A stretch of 9,637 nucleotides of DNA, from positions 1 to 9,637 of the forward strand of contig JAJYEK010000136.1 of the NCBI GenBank assembly GCA_021785795.1, given 5' to 3'. Made by a program: the position numbers and the translations under genes. The stretch's first letter is position 1. The number at the start of each line of letters is the position of its first letter. The notes beneath the pieces were generated by a model. That model saw only the letters and a list, made by a program, of their open reading frames with translations. It was not told the DNA's origin and did not search any database. This stretch comes from Pseudomonadota bacterium. Lineage in GTDB: Bacteria > Pseudomonadota > Gammaproteobacteria > Acidiferrobacterales > UBA6901. Positions 1 through 8,234 of the stretch are shown here, one piece after another.

Positions 1-3000
1 TTCGTCTGCGTTGACGGGGCGGCCTTCCAGAAGAGGGACAGGTTCATCCAGAACCCCGGTGTCCCCAGTAGTCAGCACATAACGGGATGTTGCCAGAGGT
101 AGCCACAGGTAATCGTCCGAACAGTGGGTGCGCACCCCCCGACCCGATGGGGGATGCCACCAATGCTGAACATCTCCTTCCACAAACTGACGGCTTGCGC
201 ACAGCAGCAGCTGCTCGCGCAGCCGTTGCGGTTTTGCGTGGACCAGCGCCATCGTGTCCTGCAACTGATCGCGAAAACCGAAGGCGCCTCCCGACTGATA
301 GTATCCGCTGCGCGCCCAGAGACGGCACGCGAGCGTCTGGTACAGCAGCCAGCCGTTAGTCAGGACATTGAGAGACTCGTCAGGTGTCTCTACCTGCACG
401 GTGCCGAGCGTGTGTTTCCAGTACTGCCACACGGTTTCCAGGGCGTTCCGCGCCGACGCCGCTCCGCGAAAGCGACGTACCAGCTGACCGGCGTCATCGG
501 CGTCGTGCCCCATGCCGAGCGTGAACCGGATTTCGCGCTCCTGACCTGGGGACAGTTCGAACGATACCTGGAGCGCGGCACAGGGATCGAGCGCCGCCCC
601 CACCTTTCCGGAAAGTCGCGAGCGTGTCATCGCGGCCGGGCTGTTGAGTGCGCCATTGCGTCCAAGGAATTCAGTGCGGTCCCCGGTCAACGTCCGGGTA
701 ATATCATCCAGATCGAAGAACGCCGTCCGACCGGAGAATTCCGTGTTGTACTGGTTGCGCGCGAACAGAGCGCCGCTGCCCTGGTCAATCTCGGTGATGA
801 CGTGCATGGCTGATTTTGGCCGTAAATCTCCCAGCACCCATTCCACGTAGCCCGTGGCGGAGAGTCGGAAGGATCGTTCCGTGTCGTTTCTTACCTTCAG
901 CACCGCAAATTTCACCGCGGCATCCAGGGCCACATACACCCACAGCTCCGAGCGGATTCCACCCTCGGTGTGCTCGAAAACGCTATAACCGAATCCGTGT
1001 CGGGTGACATAAGGCTGTCCTGACGGGCTGGGCAGTGGCGTGGGAGACCAGAAGTGCCCGCTGTCCTCATCGCGCAGGTAGAAGGCTTCTCCGCCGGCAT
1101 CGCTTACCGGGTCGTTGTACCAGGGTGTGAGGCGAAACTCGTGTGCATTCTCGCCCCAGCTGTAGGCGAGGCCGCTCTCCGAGATGACCGTGCCAAAGTG
1201 TGGATTCGCCAGCACATTCACCCACGGTGCCGGTGTGAGGTGTCCGGGCGAAGTCACAATGACGTATTCGCGCCCGTCGCGGGTGAATCCCCCGAGTCCG
1301 TTGAACAGGATCAGATCGCGACCTGCCAACGCTGTGGTCGCGGGAGGTTCGGCGCGCTGAATTCGAGTCGGTTTGAAGCGTGGTACCCGAAATTCTGCCG
1401 GGCGGTGACGGTTAATTTGTTCAGCCAGTGTCCCGCGCCTGTCGGTGATGATGGCGCGCGCCACCGATTGCAGAAGAATGCGATCTTCGTCCGATATCTG
1501 TTCAGCGGGCCGTACGAAAATTCCGCCAGGACGATCAATCACATGTGCCTCGACGCCCGCAGAAATCAATCCCATGATTTGTTCCTGAAGTAGCTGTCGG
1601 TACCCGGCCCGATCTTCGTTCCATATCATCAGATCCACAGCCAGTCCTTTCAGGCGCCAGTACGCGTGGGCCTGCACCATCTGGCGGACCAGATCGATAT
1701 TGTCCTGGTCTCCAATCTGCAGCAGAACAATCGGCAAATCTCCCGAAATCGCGTAGACCCAGAGACCGGATTGTCCGCGACGGTTTTTAAGGAGAACGCC
1801 CGGTTCAGCGCGCAGTGACGCATTGGCGTAGATGACAGAGCTGGCTAATTGTCCATAGAGCTGCGCGTCTGCCTCGGTGGCATTGATCTGCTGCAGCACC
1901 ACCTGGCTGTGTGTCCATGCCAGATCGAAGACCCGGTCTGCGAGCGGCCGATCATGATATTTCCCGATCAGGCTCAAGGCGGCGTCACGAGTTTCACCGA
2001 TGCCGAAAACCATGTCGACCGTTGCCGTTTGCTCCGGATCGAGAGAAATGCGACAGCGGATCGAGACGATCGGGTCGAGCACAGAACCCTGGCTTCCTGA
2101 AAGCGCGGCGGGTTCGCGCAGCGCCTGTGGACCGGCGATGGTGTTTCCACGGCCAATGAACTGCATGCGATCAGTCTCATAGGATATTTCGCCGACGCCC
2201 GCTCCGTGGATGGCCATCAGGTGAAACAGCCATGGTGTCGGGTCGCCGACGGATCGGGGCCGGCGCGTGCAGAGGATCGCCTGCTGTGTGTGGATAATTT
2301 CAGTTTGAACGAAAAGATTGGAAAATGCCGGATGCAGTGCATCTGCGGCCGGCGAGGCAAGAACCACTTCTGCATAACTTGTTACATCGATAACTTTGCG
2401 TGTCCGGGATCCGTTGGTGACGTGGACACGGCGCAATTCAATGTCATCTTCCGGAGAAACAACAATCTCGGTGTGGATGTCGAGATCATGGTCACGGCGG
2501 CGAAATTCCGCTCGCCCCTCGGAAAAGATTGCTTCGTAACTCTCCGGCCGCTTGAGCGTTGGCTGATAGGCAGTTGACCAGAACTTTCCGCTCTCCACGT
2601 CGCGCAGATAACAGAATACGCCCCAGTTGTCACAGCTGCGATCTTCACGCCAGCGCGTCACGGCGAGGTCTTTCCAGCGGCTGTAGCCGCCGCCCGCGTT
2701 TGTGACCATGACGTGGTATCGACCATTTGACAACAACTGCACTGCCGGATTCGGCGTATCGGGACTATGGAAAACACGAATTGGCGTCTCCGCAACGCTC
2801 GATCTCATGCGGATGCCGGGAATCTCGTCGGTCTGCGCATAGAGCTCTGTGGCCTTTGGAATGCGCTCCTGCAGCAACAGCATGGTTGCCTGGAACAGCC
2901 GGTCCGACTCGAACCGCTTCTGCATCGGACAGTCCAGCAATATATAGGCGAGCGAGAGAAGGCTCATCCCTTGGTGATGTGCCATGAAAGACAAAACCAC

Positions 3001-6000
3001 CGCGCTCGACTCCCCGCGTCGTTGACGTGACGGGGTGTAGTCGATTGCTTCATAAAATCCGAATCTTCCTGTCAGGCCCGAGGCGGCGAGCCGCTGCAGG
3101 TTCAAACACGCTTCCGCGGGTGCCACCATCAGCGCGAGCATCGATGCATACGGCGCAATGACCAGATCTTCGGCGAGTCCGTGTTTGATTCCCAGGCTGG
3201 GCACTCCGAACGCACGGTATTGGTAGTTGACGTGAACGTCGACCATGTTATAGCCGGACTCGGACATGCCCCACGGAACGTCGCGCTGTCTTGCGTAGTC
3301 GATCTGGCGCTCCACTGCCGCCTTATAGCTCTGGTCGAGCAGTGTGTTTTCATAGGTCGGCATCACGAGAAGCGGCATCAGGTATTCGAACATAGAACCG
3401 CTCCACGAAAGCAAAACAGGGCGGCCACCGACGGTCGTGAGCCGGCGCCCGAGCGCAAACCAGCTTTCCTGAGGAAGCTGTCCCTGGGCAATCGCCACGA
3501 AAGTGCAGAATCTGGCCTCGGAAGCAAGCAGATCGTAGTAACTGGTGTCCTGGCGGTGTGTATCTACGTTGTACCCGATGGCCAGAAGGTGACGCGATTT
3601 GTCGTACAGAAAGTCGTACTCCATGCGCGCAAGTTCGGCGGATTCCGATACCAGGCGCTCGATTGCCGCCATCCGCGCATGGGCGCGGCCGCTGGCCTGT
3701 GCTATATGCCGTCGAAGCTCACCTAGCCATGCGCGCTCTACGGGTGTTGCATCCGTGTCGAGCCGCTCCATGACTGGCGCCAAATCCATATCGAGTTCGG
3801 ATAGTCCGCGCAGCGTCGGGATTTCGCTTATGCCGGGCAGGTTGCGGAGCCGGTCGGGTGCGACTGGCAGTAACAGCCATGGAGTCAAGAATGTTAGTTC
3901 ATCTAGAATTACGTGACACTGCCGGGACAGCGTTTGTGCCCACCACTTTGCATCAGTATCACGGATGGAATCGATGCTTTTGAAAAATTCGTCCGCGTGT
4001 TCTGCCAGCTGATCAAATATGAGTCTCGCGTGCGCGAGCGTAGCCGGGCGGCCGACGCATGCTGATTCCAGTTCATTTTGGATGCGGACTAGAGGGGCTG
4101 GCGTTTGCTGTTCTGCGATAGCGTCCACGAGGATGCCCAGAGTATCTTTCAAACCGTCGAAGATCTGGGCCCCAAGGATCTTTTGATCTGAAAGAGCACT
4201 CAGGCCGGAGCGCAGTGTCAACAGATGACCTGCGAGATTGCCGCTATCCACCGACGAAATATAGGCAGGATGCAGGGGCTTCAGAGTCTGTGTATCGTAC
4301 CAATTGTAGAAGTGGCCACGATGCCGTGCCAGTTTTTGCATGGTGCCGAATGCATAGCCGGTGCGTTCGACGAGCGTTCCGGACGGAATGTATCCGAAGT
4401 CATAAGCGGACAGATTCGCGAGCAGCGCAAGTCCCATGTTAGTGGGCGACGTGCGATGCGCTACCACGGCACTGCGATACTCCTGATAGTTATCCGGTGG
4501 CAGCCAATGATCTTCTGCGCTGGCAAAAGTGTCGAAGAACGCCCAGGTTTTGCGCGCGATCTTGTGTAGGAAAATATTCTGCTCAACCGTCAAGTGTGTG
4601 CCGCGACGGGTGAGTGGCCGGCTTATCCACCAGGCGATGGCCGGAGAGGCAAACCATAAGACCAATATGGGGCTTGCCACGGCGAAGGTGTCCGGAAACT
4701 CAAGCAACAAGTAGATTGCCATGGAAACGGCGATAGCCGGGGCGATCCACATGGAACGGAATGAGGCGGCAAGGTCCGCAGGACCGTTGCGGCCCGATTC
4801 GCTTGATGGGCGCCATTCGAGAAGCCGTTTGTGCGCGATCAGCATTCGCCAGAGCGTGCGCAGAATCGCATCCAGGCTGTAGAACGCCTCATAGGGGAGG
4901 CACGCAAGAGCAAAAACCGCCTGCTCGAATCGTGGACCGGCTGAGTGTACAGCGAAGGCGATATGCTGTTTCCACAACACATCGGGCGGCTTCCAAAGTG
5001 TTTCCAGAATAGAAGTGAGCAAGATTGGAATCAGGATGATGCCGATCACAATCAGGGTCCAGAACCCGGGCCGCGACAAGACTGTCCAGCCCAGCAGCAA
5101 CAACAGCGTTAATGCCATGGGAACCAGACTGCGCCGCAGGTTGTCGAGGATTTTCCACTGTGACAGCCACGAGAGCGGGTTGCGTTGGCGGCTATTTTTT
5201 TCAAGTCCGGGAACGCTTCGCCACAGCCAGCGCGCCAGCTGCCAATCCCCGCGAATCCAGCGATGCCGGCGACTTACATCGGTGCTATAACGTGAAGGAT
5301 ATTCCTCGTATAATTGAACATCGCTTATCAGGCCCGCCCGCGCATAACAGCCTTCCAGGAGATCGTGGCTGAGAATCCGGCTTTCGGGGAAGCGCGTATC
5401 GAGCAGCTGTCCGTACGCATCGACGTCATAGATGCCCTTGCCAATGAATGAGCCTTCACCGAACAGGTCCTGGTACACATCTGAGACAGCGCGTGTATAT
5501 GGGTCGATGCCCGGTTCGCCCCCGTACAATCGCGCATACCGCGACTGGTTCGTCCCGGAAAGGCTCGCGGAAACCCGGGGCTGAAGTATGCCGTGGCCAT
5601 CGCAGACAACTAGCCTGTTTTCGTCGTAGCGCGCCCGATTCAGCGGGTGCGCCATGGTGCCCACAAACTGCCGTGCGGAGTCGCGCGGCAGTTGGGTATC
5701 CGTGTCAAGCGTAATGACATACTTCACATTCGACAAGACATCGATGTTTCCGACGACTAGCGAGAAGCGATCTTCTGATTTGCTGCGCAGAAGGAAATTC
5801 AGGTCTGCCAGTTTGCCGCGCTTGCGTTCGTAGCCCATCCATATCCGCTCCTGTGGATTCCAGCGGCGTGATCGATGGAAAAGAAAAAAACGGTCGCCCA
5901 TCGAAGACCTGTACTTCTCATTAAGCTCGGTGATTCGTGTTTCGGACAGCTGCAACAGTACGTCGTCCCCCGGAAGCGTTTCCTCAGGTGCGTCCGGAAA

Positions 6001-7641
6001 ATCAGTCAAGAGTCCGAAACGCAGATTTTCGTCCTGATTGGCCAGAAACCGTACTTCCTGCGCCTCTATCAGTTCCTCGATGTTCTCAACGCTGGTGAGC
6101 ATTGTTGGAATTATCACCAGAGTGCGCGAGTTCTCCGGAATTCCTCCGGAAAAGTCCATCCGCGGCAGCGGGTGGGGCGTCACCAATAAAGTCGCCAGCC
6201 AATTCACCAGTGCAACAGACAGCTGGCTGGTGGCCAGCAGCACCAAAATACCCAATGGAACGAGTATCCAATCGTGTATCCGGCTGGCACCCGCCTGTGC
6301 CAGCAGGCTGGTGGTGAGAACCGCCGTGATCAGCGCGATCGCACCAAAATACAGGGAGAATGGGAAACGGCCCGCCGCGCTCGACAGCGCCCGGAATGCG
6401 GAAGGGTGCACCGCGACTGCCCGCTCGAGCTCGCGCAGTCCACTGTCGATCAGATAAAAACCGACATGTGCCGTTCGATTGCCGCCACGCGCCGTAGTTG
6501 ACGCAAGGTCCGGTCCGGTGCTTGCCAGTTGGATTGCCTTGCGCGCCACCTCAGCCTCGGAAAGACGGCTTTTATTGGCAGTTTTTTCGATGACATGACG
6601 GTAGCGATCACGTGTGATGAAATCCATGCCTCGGTATGCGTCGCAAGGATCCTCGCGCAGGATCTGTTCAACGACGCTCAGTGTCTCGACGAACTCGCGC
6701 CAGTCCATGGCACCCAGAAATCGGAGACTGCCGATGCTGTTGCTGATGGAGACCTGGTCGGCGGCCTGTTGTTGGTTTCCAGCCTGTACCAACTGTTCGA
6801 TCGTCAGCTGGGACTCAGCGAGTCGCTGCTCGATCCATGTCAGCGGCATTGCCAAAGCAGCGCTCTGTCCCTGCAGACGGCGCGTGAATTCGGAAACGAA
6901 CGGGGTTGTCATCGGCGGGTTCGACCGTGCCATGTCCGCGATCACGAGGATCAGGCTCTTCGGGTCGCTTTCGGCGATCTCTATCATTTTGTTGGCCCAG
7001 GAGCCGGCAAGGTTCCGGTCGATCCTGCCAGCCGCGCTGCGCGCGGCAACGCGCCGGAGGTTCTCGATCAAAGCCAGACGCAGCATAATCGGGATGGCCC
7101 ATAATTCGCCCAGCTTGAGGGTGGTGACCGTCTGGTACGCTGCGACGAAACGGAAAAGACTCTCCGGATCCACCCGTCCATCGCCGTGTGCGATTATTTC
7201 CAGAGCAATGTCATATGCGCGTGGATGTCCGGCCGAAGGGCCATGATCGAGGCGTGGCAGCTCCCGGCTGTAACCCTTGGGCAAGTGCCGCTTGGCGGTG
7301 TGGATCTGTTCTTCTATCAGATAGAAGTTATCGAGCAACCATTCCCCGGCCGGCGTGATCCGCTGGCTTTCCGTCACCGCTGCTGTGAGCAAATCGCGGG
7401 TACCGGCCAGAACCCGTTCATTGTCAGCCAGCCGTGTCAGAAGCAGGTCCGGAGCGGGTCCGGTGCTCAGTCGGTGCGAGGCCGCGAGACTCCTTCCATG
7501 CTTCTCCATCTGATCGGCACTGAACAATTCCGATCGCAGCGGTGGTTCGCCATTCGGGTTTGCCGGCGGCGCGCCGATTCCGCGAAGCTTCGTCCGCAGA
7601 CGGCCCCAATGTCCGAAGATGGTCGTGCTGCGTGGCTTCAA
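1..7641 (-). CDS. ndvB: Cyclic beta-1,2-glucan synthase (NdvB/ChvB/Cgs type), C-terminus cut by window edge
   Basis: Large inner-membrane enzyme that polymerises glucose from UDP-glucose into beta-1,2-glucan and cyclises it. I translated the minus strand through the whole region: 2,547 codons without a stop. Visible modules: N-terminal region 1-420 with conserved MDFITRDRYRH near 339-349; membrane segments near 425-447 and 455-484; GT84 glycosyltransferase about 500-830 with DTD at 646-648, SHDLLEG with D760, and RRHRWIRGDWQ at 791-801; more membrane segments near 838-856, 860-880, 963-981 and 991-1008; a glycoamylase-like (GH189 cyclisation) core about 1385-1570 with WGMSESGYN (E1461), FYEAIDYT (E1531) and HHQG 1555-1558; two GH94-associated beta-sandwich regions about 1615-1860 and 2100-2360; and the start of the GH94 (alpha/alpha)6 catalytic domain from about 2410, with SGGAFGFRDQLQD at 2450-2462. 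Family members are about 2,800-2,900 residues, so roughly 300 residues, including the GH94 general-acid Asp region, lie outside. TTG start chosen because AGGAGG lies 8 bases upstream and family-like sequence (ELFSADQMEKHG) precedes the first internal Met (45). No frameshift seen. Identity very secure; roles of individual residues are taken from family knowledge. Confidence 0.96.
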   Translation of the reverse strand, partial: MKPRSTTIFGHWGRLRTKLRGIGAPPANPNGEPPLRSELFSADQMEKHGRSLAASHRLSTGPAPDLLLTRLADNERVLAGTRDLLTAAVTESQRITPAGEWLLDNFYLIEEQIHTAKRHLPKGYSRELPRLDHGPSAGHPRAYDIALEIIAHGDGRVDPESLFRFVAAYQTVTTLKLGELWAIPIMLRLALIENLRRVAARSAAGRIDRNLAGSWANKMIEIAESDPKSLILVIADMARSNPPMTTPFVSEFTRRLQGQSAALAMPLTWIEQRLAESQLTIEQLVQAGNQQQAADQVSISNSIGSLRFLGAMDWREFVETLSVVEQILREDPCDAYRGMDFITRDRYRHVIEKTANKSRLSEAEVARKAIQLASTGPDLASTTARGGNRTAHVGFYLIDSGLRELERAVAVHPSAFRALSSAAGRFPFSLYFGAIALITAVLTTSLLAQAGASRIHDWILVPLGILVLLATSQLSVALVNWLATLLVTPHPLPRMDFSGGIPENSRTLVIIPTMLTSVENIEELIEAQEVRFLANQDENLRFGLLTDFPDAPEETLPGDDVLLQLSETRITELNEKYRSSMGDRFFLFHRSRRWNPQERIWMGYERKRGKLADLNFLLRSKSEDRFSLVVGNIDVLSNVKYVITLDTDTQLPRDSARQFVGTMAHPLNRARYDENRLVVCDGHGILQPRVSASLSGTNQSRYARLYGGEPGIDPYTRAVSDVYQDLFGEGSFIGKGIYDVDAYGQLLDTRFPESRILSHDLLEGCYARAGLISDVQLYEEYPSRYSTDVSRRHRWIRGDWQLARWLWRSVPGLEKNSRQRNPLSWLSQWKILDNLRRSLVPMALTLLLLLGWTVLSRPGFWTLIVIGIILIPILLTSILETLWKPPDVLWKQHIAFAVHSAGPRFEQAVFALACLPYEAFYSLDAILRTLWRMLIAHKRLLEWRPSSESGRNGPADLAASFRSMWIAPAIAVSMAIYLLLEFPDTFAVASPILVLWFASPAIAWWISRPLTRRGTHLTVEQNIFLHKIARKTWAFFDTFASAEDHWLPPDNYQEYRSAVVAHRTSPTNMGLALLANLSAYDFGYIPSGTLVERTGYAFGTMQKLARHRGHFYNWYDTQTLKPLHPAYISSVDSGNLAGHLLTLRSGLSALSDQKILGAQIFDGLKDTLGILVDAIAEQQTPAPLVRIQNELESACVGRPATLAHARLIFDQLAEHADEFFKSIDSIRDTDAKWWAQTLSRQCHVILDELTFLTPWLLLPVAPDRLRNLPGISEIPTLRGLSELDMDLAPVMERLDTDATPVERAWLGELRRHIAQASGRAHARMAAIERLVSESAELARMEYDFLYDKSRHLLAIGYNVDTHRQDTSYYDLLASEARFCTFVAIAQGQLPQESWFALGRRLTTVGGRPVLLSWSGSMFEYLMPLLVMPTYENTLLDQSYKAAVERQIDYARQRDVPWGMSESGYNMVDVHVNYQYRAFGVPSLGIKHGLAEDLVIAPYASMLALMVAPAEACLNLQRLAASGLTGRFGFYEAIDYTPSRQRRGESSAVVLSFMAHHQGMSLLSLAYILLDCPMQKRFESDRLFQATMLLLQERIPKATELYAQTDEIPGIRMRSSVAETPIRVFHSPDTPNPAVQLLSNGRYHVMVTNAGGGYSRWKDLAVTRWREDRSCDNWGVFCYLRDVESGKFWSTAYQPTLKRPESYEAIFSEGRAEFRRRDHDLDIHTEIVVSPEDDIELRRVHVTNGSRTRKVIDVTSYAEVVLASPAADALHPAFSNLFVQTEIIHTQQAILCTRRPRSVGDPTPWLFHLMAIHGAGVGEISYETDRMQFIGRGNTIAGPQALREPAALSGSQGSVLDPIVSIRCRISLDPEQTATVDMVFGIGETRDAALSLIGKYHDRPLADRVFDLAWTHSQVVLQQINATEADAQLYGQLASSVIYANASLRAEPGVLLKNRRGQSGLWVYAISGDLPIVLLQIGDQDNIDLVRQMVQAHAYWRLKGLAVDLMIWNEDRAGYRQLLQEQIMGLISAGVEAHVIDRPGGIFVRPAEQISDEDRILLQSVARAIITDRRGTLAEQINRHRPAEFRVPRFKPTRIQRAEPPATTALAGRDLILFNGLGGFTRDGREYVIVTSPGHLTPAPWVNVLANPHFGTVISESGLAYSWGENAHEFRLTPWYNDPVSDAGGEAFYLRDEDSGHFWSPTPLPSPSGQPYVTRHGFGYSVFEHTEGGIRSELWVYVALDAAVKFAVLKVRNDTERSFRLSATGYVEWVLGDLRPKSAMHVITEIDQGSGALFARNQYNTEFSGRTAFFDLDDITRTLTGDRTEFLGRNGALNSPAAMTRSRLSGKVGAALDPCAALQVSFELSPGQEREIRFTLGMGHDADDAGQLVRRFRGAASARNALETVWQYWKHTLGTVQVETPDESLNVLTNGWLLYQTLACRLWARSGYYQSGGAFGFRDQLQDTMALVHAKPQRLREQLLLCASRQFVEGDVQHWWHPPSGRGVRTHCSDDYLWLPLATSRYVLTTGDTGVLDEPVPLLEGRPVNADE

Positions 7642-7649
7642 ATCAAAGG

Positions 7650-7655
7650 CCTCCT
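7650..7655 (-). promoter_or_regulatory. Ribosome binding site of the cyclic glucan synthase
   Basis: AGGAGG on the minus strand, 8 bases before the TTG at 7641-7639. It decides the start: the nearby TTG in another frame runs at once into TGA, the ATG near 7673 is out of frame and also ends at that TGA, and there is no in-frame ATG near this site. Confidence 0.85.
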
Positions 7656-7665
7656 GTCTGCAGCG

Positions 7666-7693
7666 GATATACCATGAACCCGATCGTCGTAAA
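7666..7693 (-). promoter_or_regulatory. Candidate sigma70-type promoter for the cyclic glucan synthase
   Basis: On the minus strand, TTTACG (7693-7688, 4 of 6 to TTGACA) is followed after 16 bases by TATATC (7671-7666, 4 of 6 to TATAAT). A TG one base before the -10 makes it an extended -10 element. Transcription would begin close to the AGGAGG, giving a very short leader. Seen by eye only; other start sites further upstream in the gap are possible. Confidence 0.35.
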
Positions 7694-7916
7694 GTATTCA
7701 GGCAGTGTCGTAGGCAGTCCGCCTTGGTGGCTTGCCGAATCCTGCCAGGATCATGAATTCGCGGACCGGAATGTCTGCGGCATAAAATTTACGAATAACG
7801 ATTCCGGATATGTGGATAGCAATAAGTCGAAGAGCAGATGCCTTTTGCAGCTGATTTTCGCCTGGCCGAATTAAAGCCGGTACGTTCCGGGGAAAAATCG
7901 TGCGCTTTACCGGCAA

Positions 7917-7932
7917 TGCCATATATCTGGCA
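7917..7932. repeat. Inverted repeat TGCCA-N6-TGGCA
   Basis: Five-base arms around the spacer TATATC, 10 bases before the TTTTCCGGAAAA palindrome. The spacing is compatible with a dimeric DNA-binding protein. The arms are short, so chance occurrence is quite possible. Confidence 0.25.
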
Positions 7933-7941
7933 CTTTCGTAT

Positions 7942-7953
7942 TTTTCCGGAAAA
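7942..7953. promoter_or_regulatory. Perfect 12-base palindrome TTTTCCGGAAAA
   Basis: Exact inverted symmetry with no spacer, about 300 bases upstream of the synthase start and within the TTCCGG cluster. This is the form expected of a dimeric repressor or activator site, but I cannot name the regulator. A hairpin role is unlikely because there is no loop. Confidence 0.3.
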
Positions 7954-8102
7954 CAATTCAAATTATTCCGGTACGATTTTCATCGACCGCGGACTTGTTG
8001 CCAGCGTGGCGTTCAGGTCCGGAACGTCCCGGGGATGCGCCCAATTAGGCGGGTACCAGGTCGTATCTTATCCTGATTTGCAAATGATGCGATCGACTGT
8101 CC

Positions 8103-8114
8103 GGATCCGGATCC
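8103..8114. repeat. Palindromic GGATCCGGATCC
   Basis: Two tandem GGATCC units form a perfect 12-base palindrome; with the preceding bases it also reads TCCGGATCCGGA, another perfect palindrome. It lies just past the stop of the candidate micro-ORF on the minus strand. No function can be assigned. Confidence 0.25.
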
Positions 8115-8123
8115 TGCGGCATC

Positions 8124-8159
8124 CTAGTTGCCGGTATTGGCGTGAATCATGCAAAACAC
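8124..8159 (-). CDS. Candidate 11-residue micro-ORF with a strong Shine-Dalgarno sequence
   Basis: On the minus strand AGGAGG (8174-8169), extended to AGGAGGTC, is followed after 9 bases by GTG TTT TGC ATG ATT CAC and six more codons ending in TAG, encoding MFCMIHANTGN; the internal ATG (8150) is in the same frame. A near-perfect anti-Shine-Dalgarno match in otherwise empty sequence is unusual, and it sits about 60 bases after the GGDEF gene and about 480 bases before the synthase. It could be a leader peptide, a remnant of a lost start, or chance. There is no run of a single amino acid and no obvious attenuator hairpin after it. Confidence 0.2.
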   Translation of the reverse strand: MFCMIHANTGN

Positions 8160-8234
8160 TCTATAGGACCTCCTGGCAAAAGCCCATACCCGCGTACTTT
8201 CTGCAGTTTGGGGTTTCGAACTAGAAAGCTGACC

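Larger units (their letters stand above)
7767..8024. repeat. Cluster of TTCCGG words upstream of the synthase
   Basis: Six sites carry TTCCGG or its complement CCGGAA: 7767-7772, 7802-7807, 7885-7890, 7944-7949 (inside the perfect palindrome TTTTCCGGAAAA, so present on both strands), 7966-7971 and 8019-8024. A given hexamer counted on both strands would be expected about 0.13 times in 260 random bases. The 7944 and 7966 copies are 22 bases apart, about two helical turns. The same word also occurs inside the synthase gene but much less densely. Could be operator sites for an unidentified regulator, or a compositional habit of the genome. Confidence 0.45.
7642..8234. other. 593-base intergenic region between the GGDEF protein and the synthase
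   Basis: No protein gene I can support with confidence. The plus-strand frame at 7838-8224 and the minus-strand frame at 7698-7961 have no convincing ribosome site and no recognisable protein character. The region is AT-richer than the flanking genes and rich in short symmetrical words: TTCCGG/CCGGAA at 7767, 7802, 7885, 7944, 7966 and 8019, TTTTCCGGAAAA at 7942-7953, TGCCA-N6-TGGCA at 7917-7932 and GGATCCGGATCC at 8103-8114. I found no clear intrinsic terminator after the GGDEF gene. Its length suggests the synthase has its own promoter and regulatory inputs here. Confidence 0.7.

Noticed and set aside
124..813. Plus-strand open frame of 229 codons
   Set aside because: It is antisense to the GH94 part of the synthase, whose translation matches the family residue by residue; the plus frame reads like low-complexity shadow sequence.
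3181..3726. Plus-strand frame of 181 codons
   Set aside because: Antisense to the conserved glycoamylase-like domain; no protein-like features of its own.
6529..7246. Overlapping plus-strand frames of about 190 and 210 codons
   Set aside because: Both lie opposite the conserved N-terminal region of the synthase and result from its codon composition.
7733..7747. Sigma54-like TGGCAG...GGCA on the minus strand
   Set aside because: The distance between the GG and GC elements is one base shorter than the strict -24/-12 spacing, and the -12 half lacks the TTGC form.
7698..7961. Minus-strand frame of 87 codons before the synthase
   Set aside because: Starts at a TTG without a Shine-Dalgarno sequence and covers likely regulatory sequence; no family resemblance.
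7838..8224. Plus-strand frame of 128 codons filling the gap upstream of the synthase
   Set aside because: Poor ribosome site, no recognisable domain, unusual residue mix, and it crosses the palindromic TTCCGG cluster; kept only as a remote possibility.
8180..8234. Possible terminator after the GGDEF gene (CTTTCT...AGAAAG)
   Set aside because: Only a six-base AT-rich stem with a long loop and no following T-run, so it does not qualify as an intrinsic terminator.
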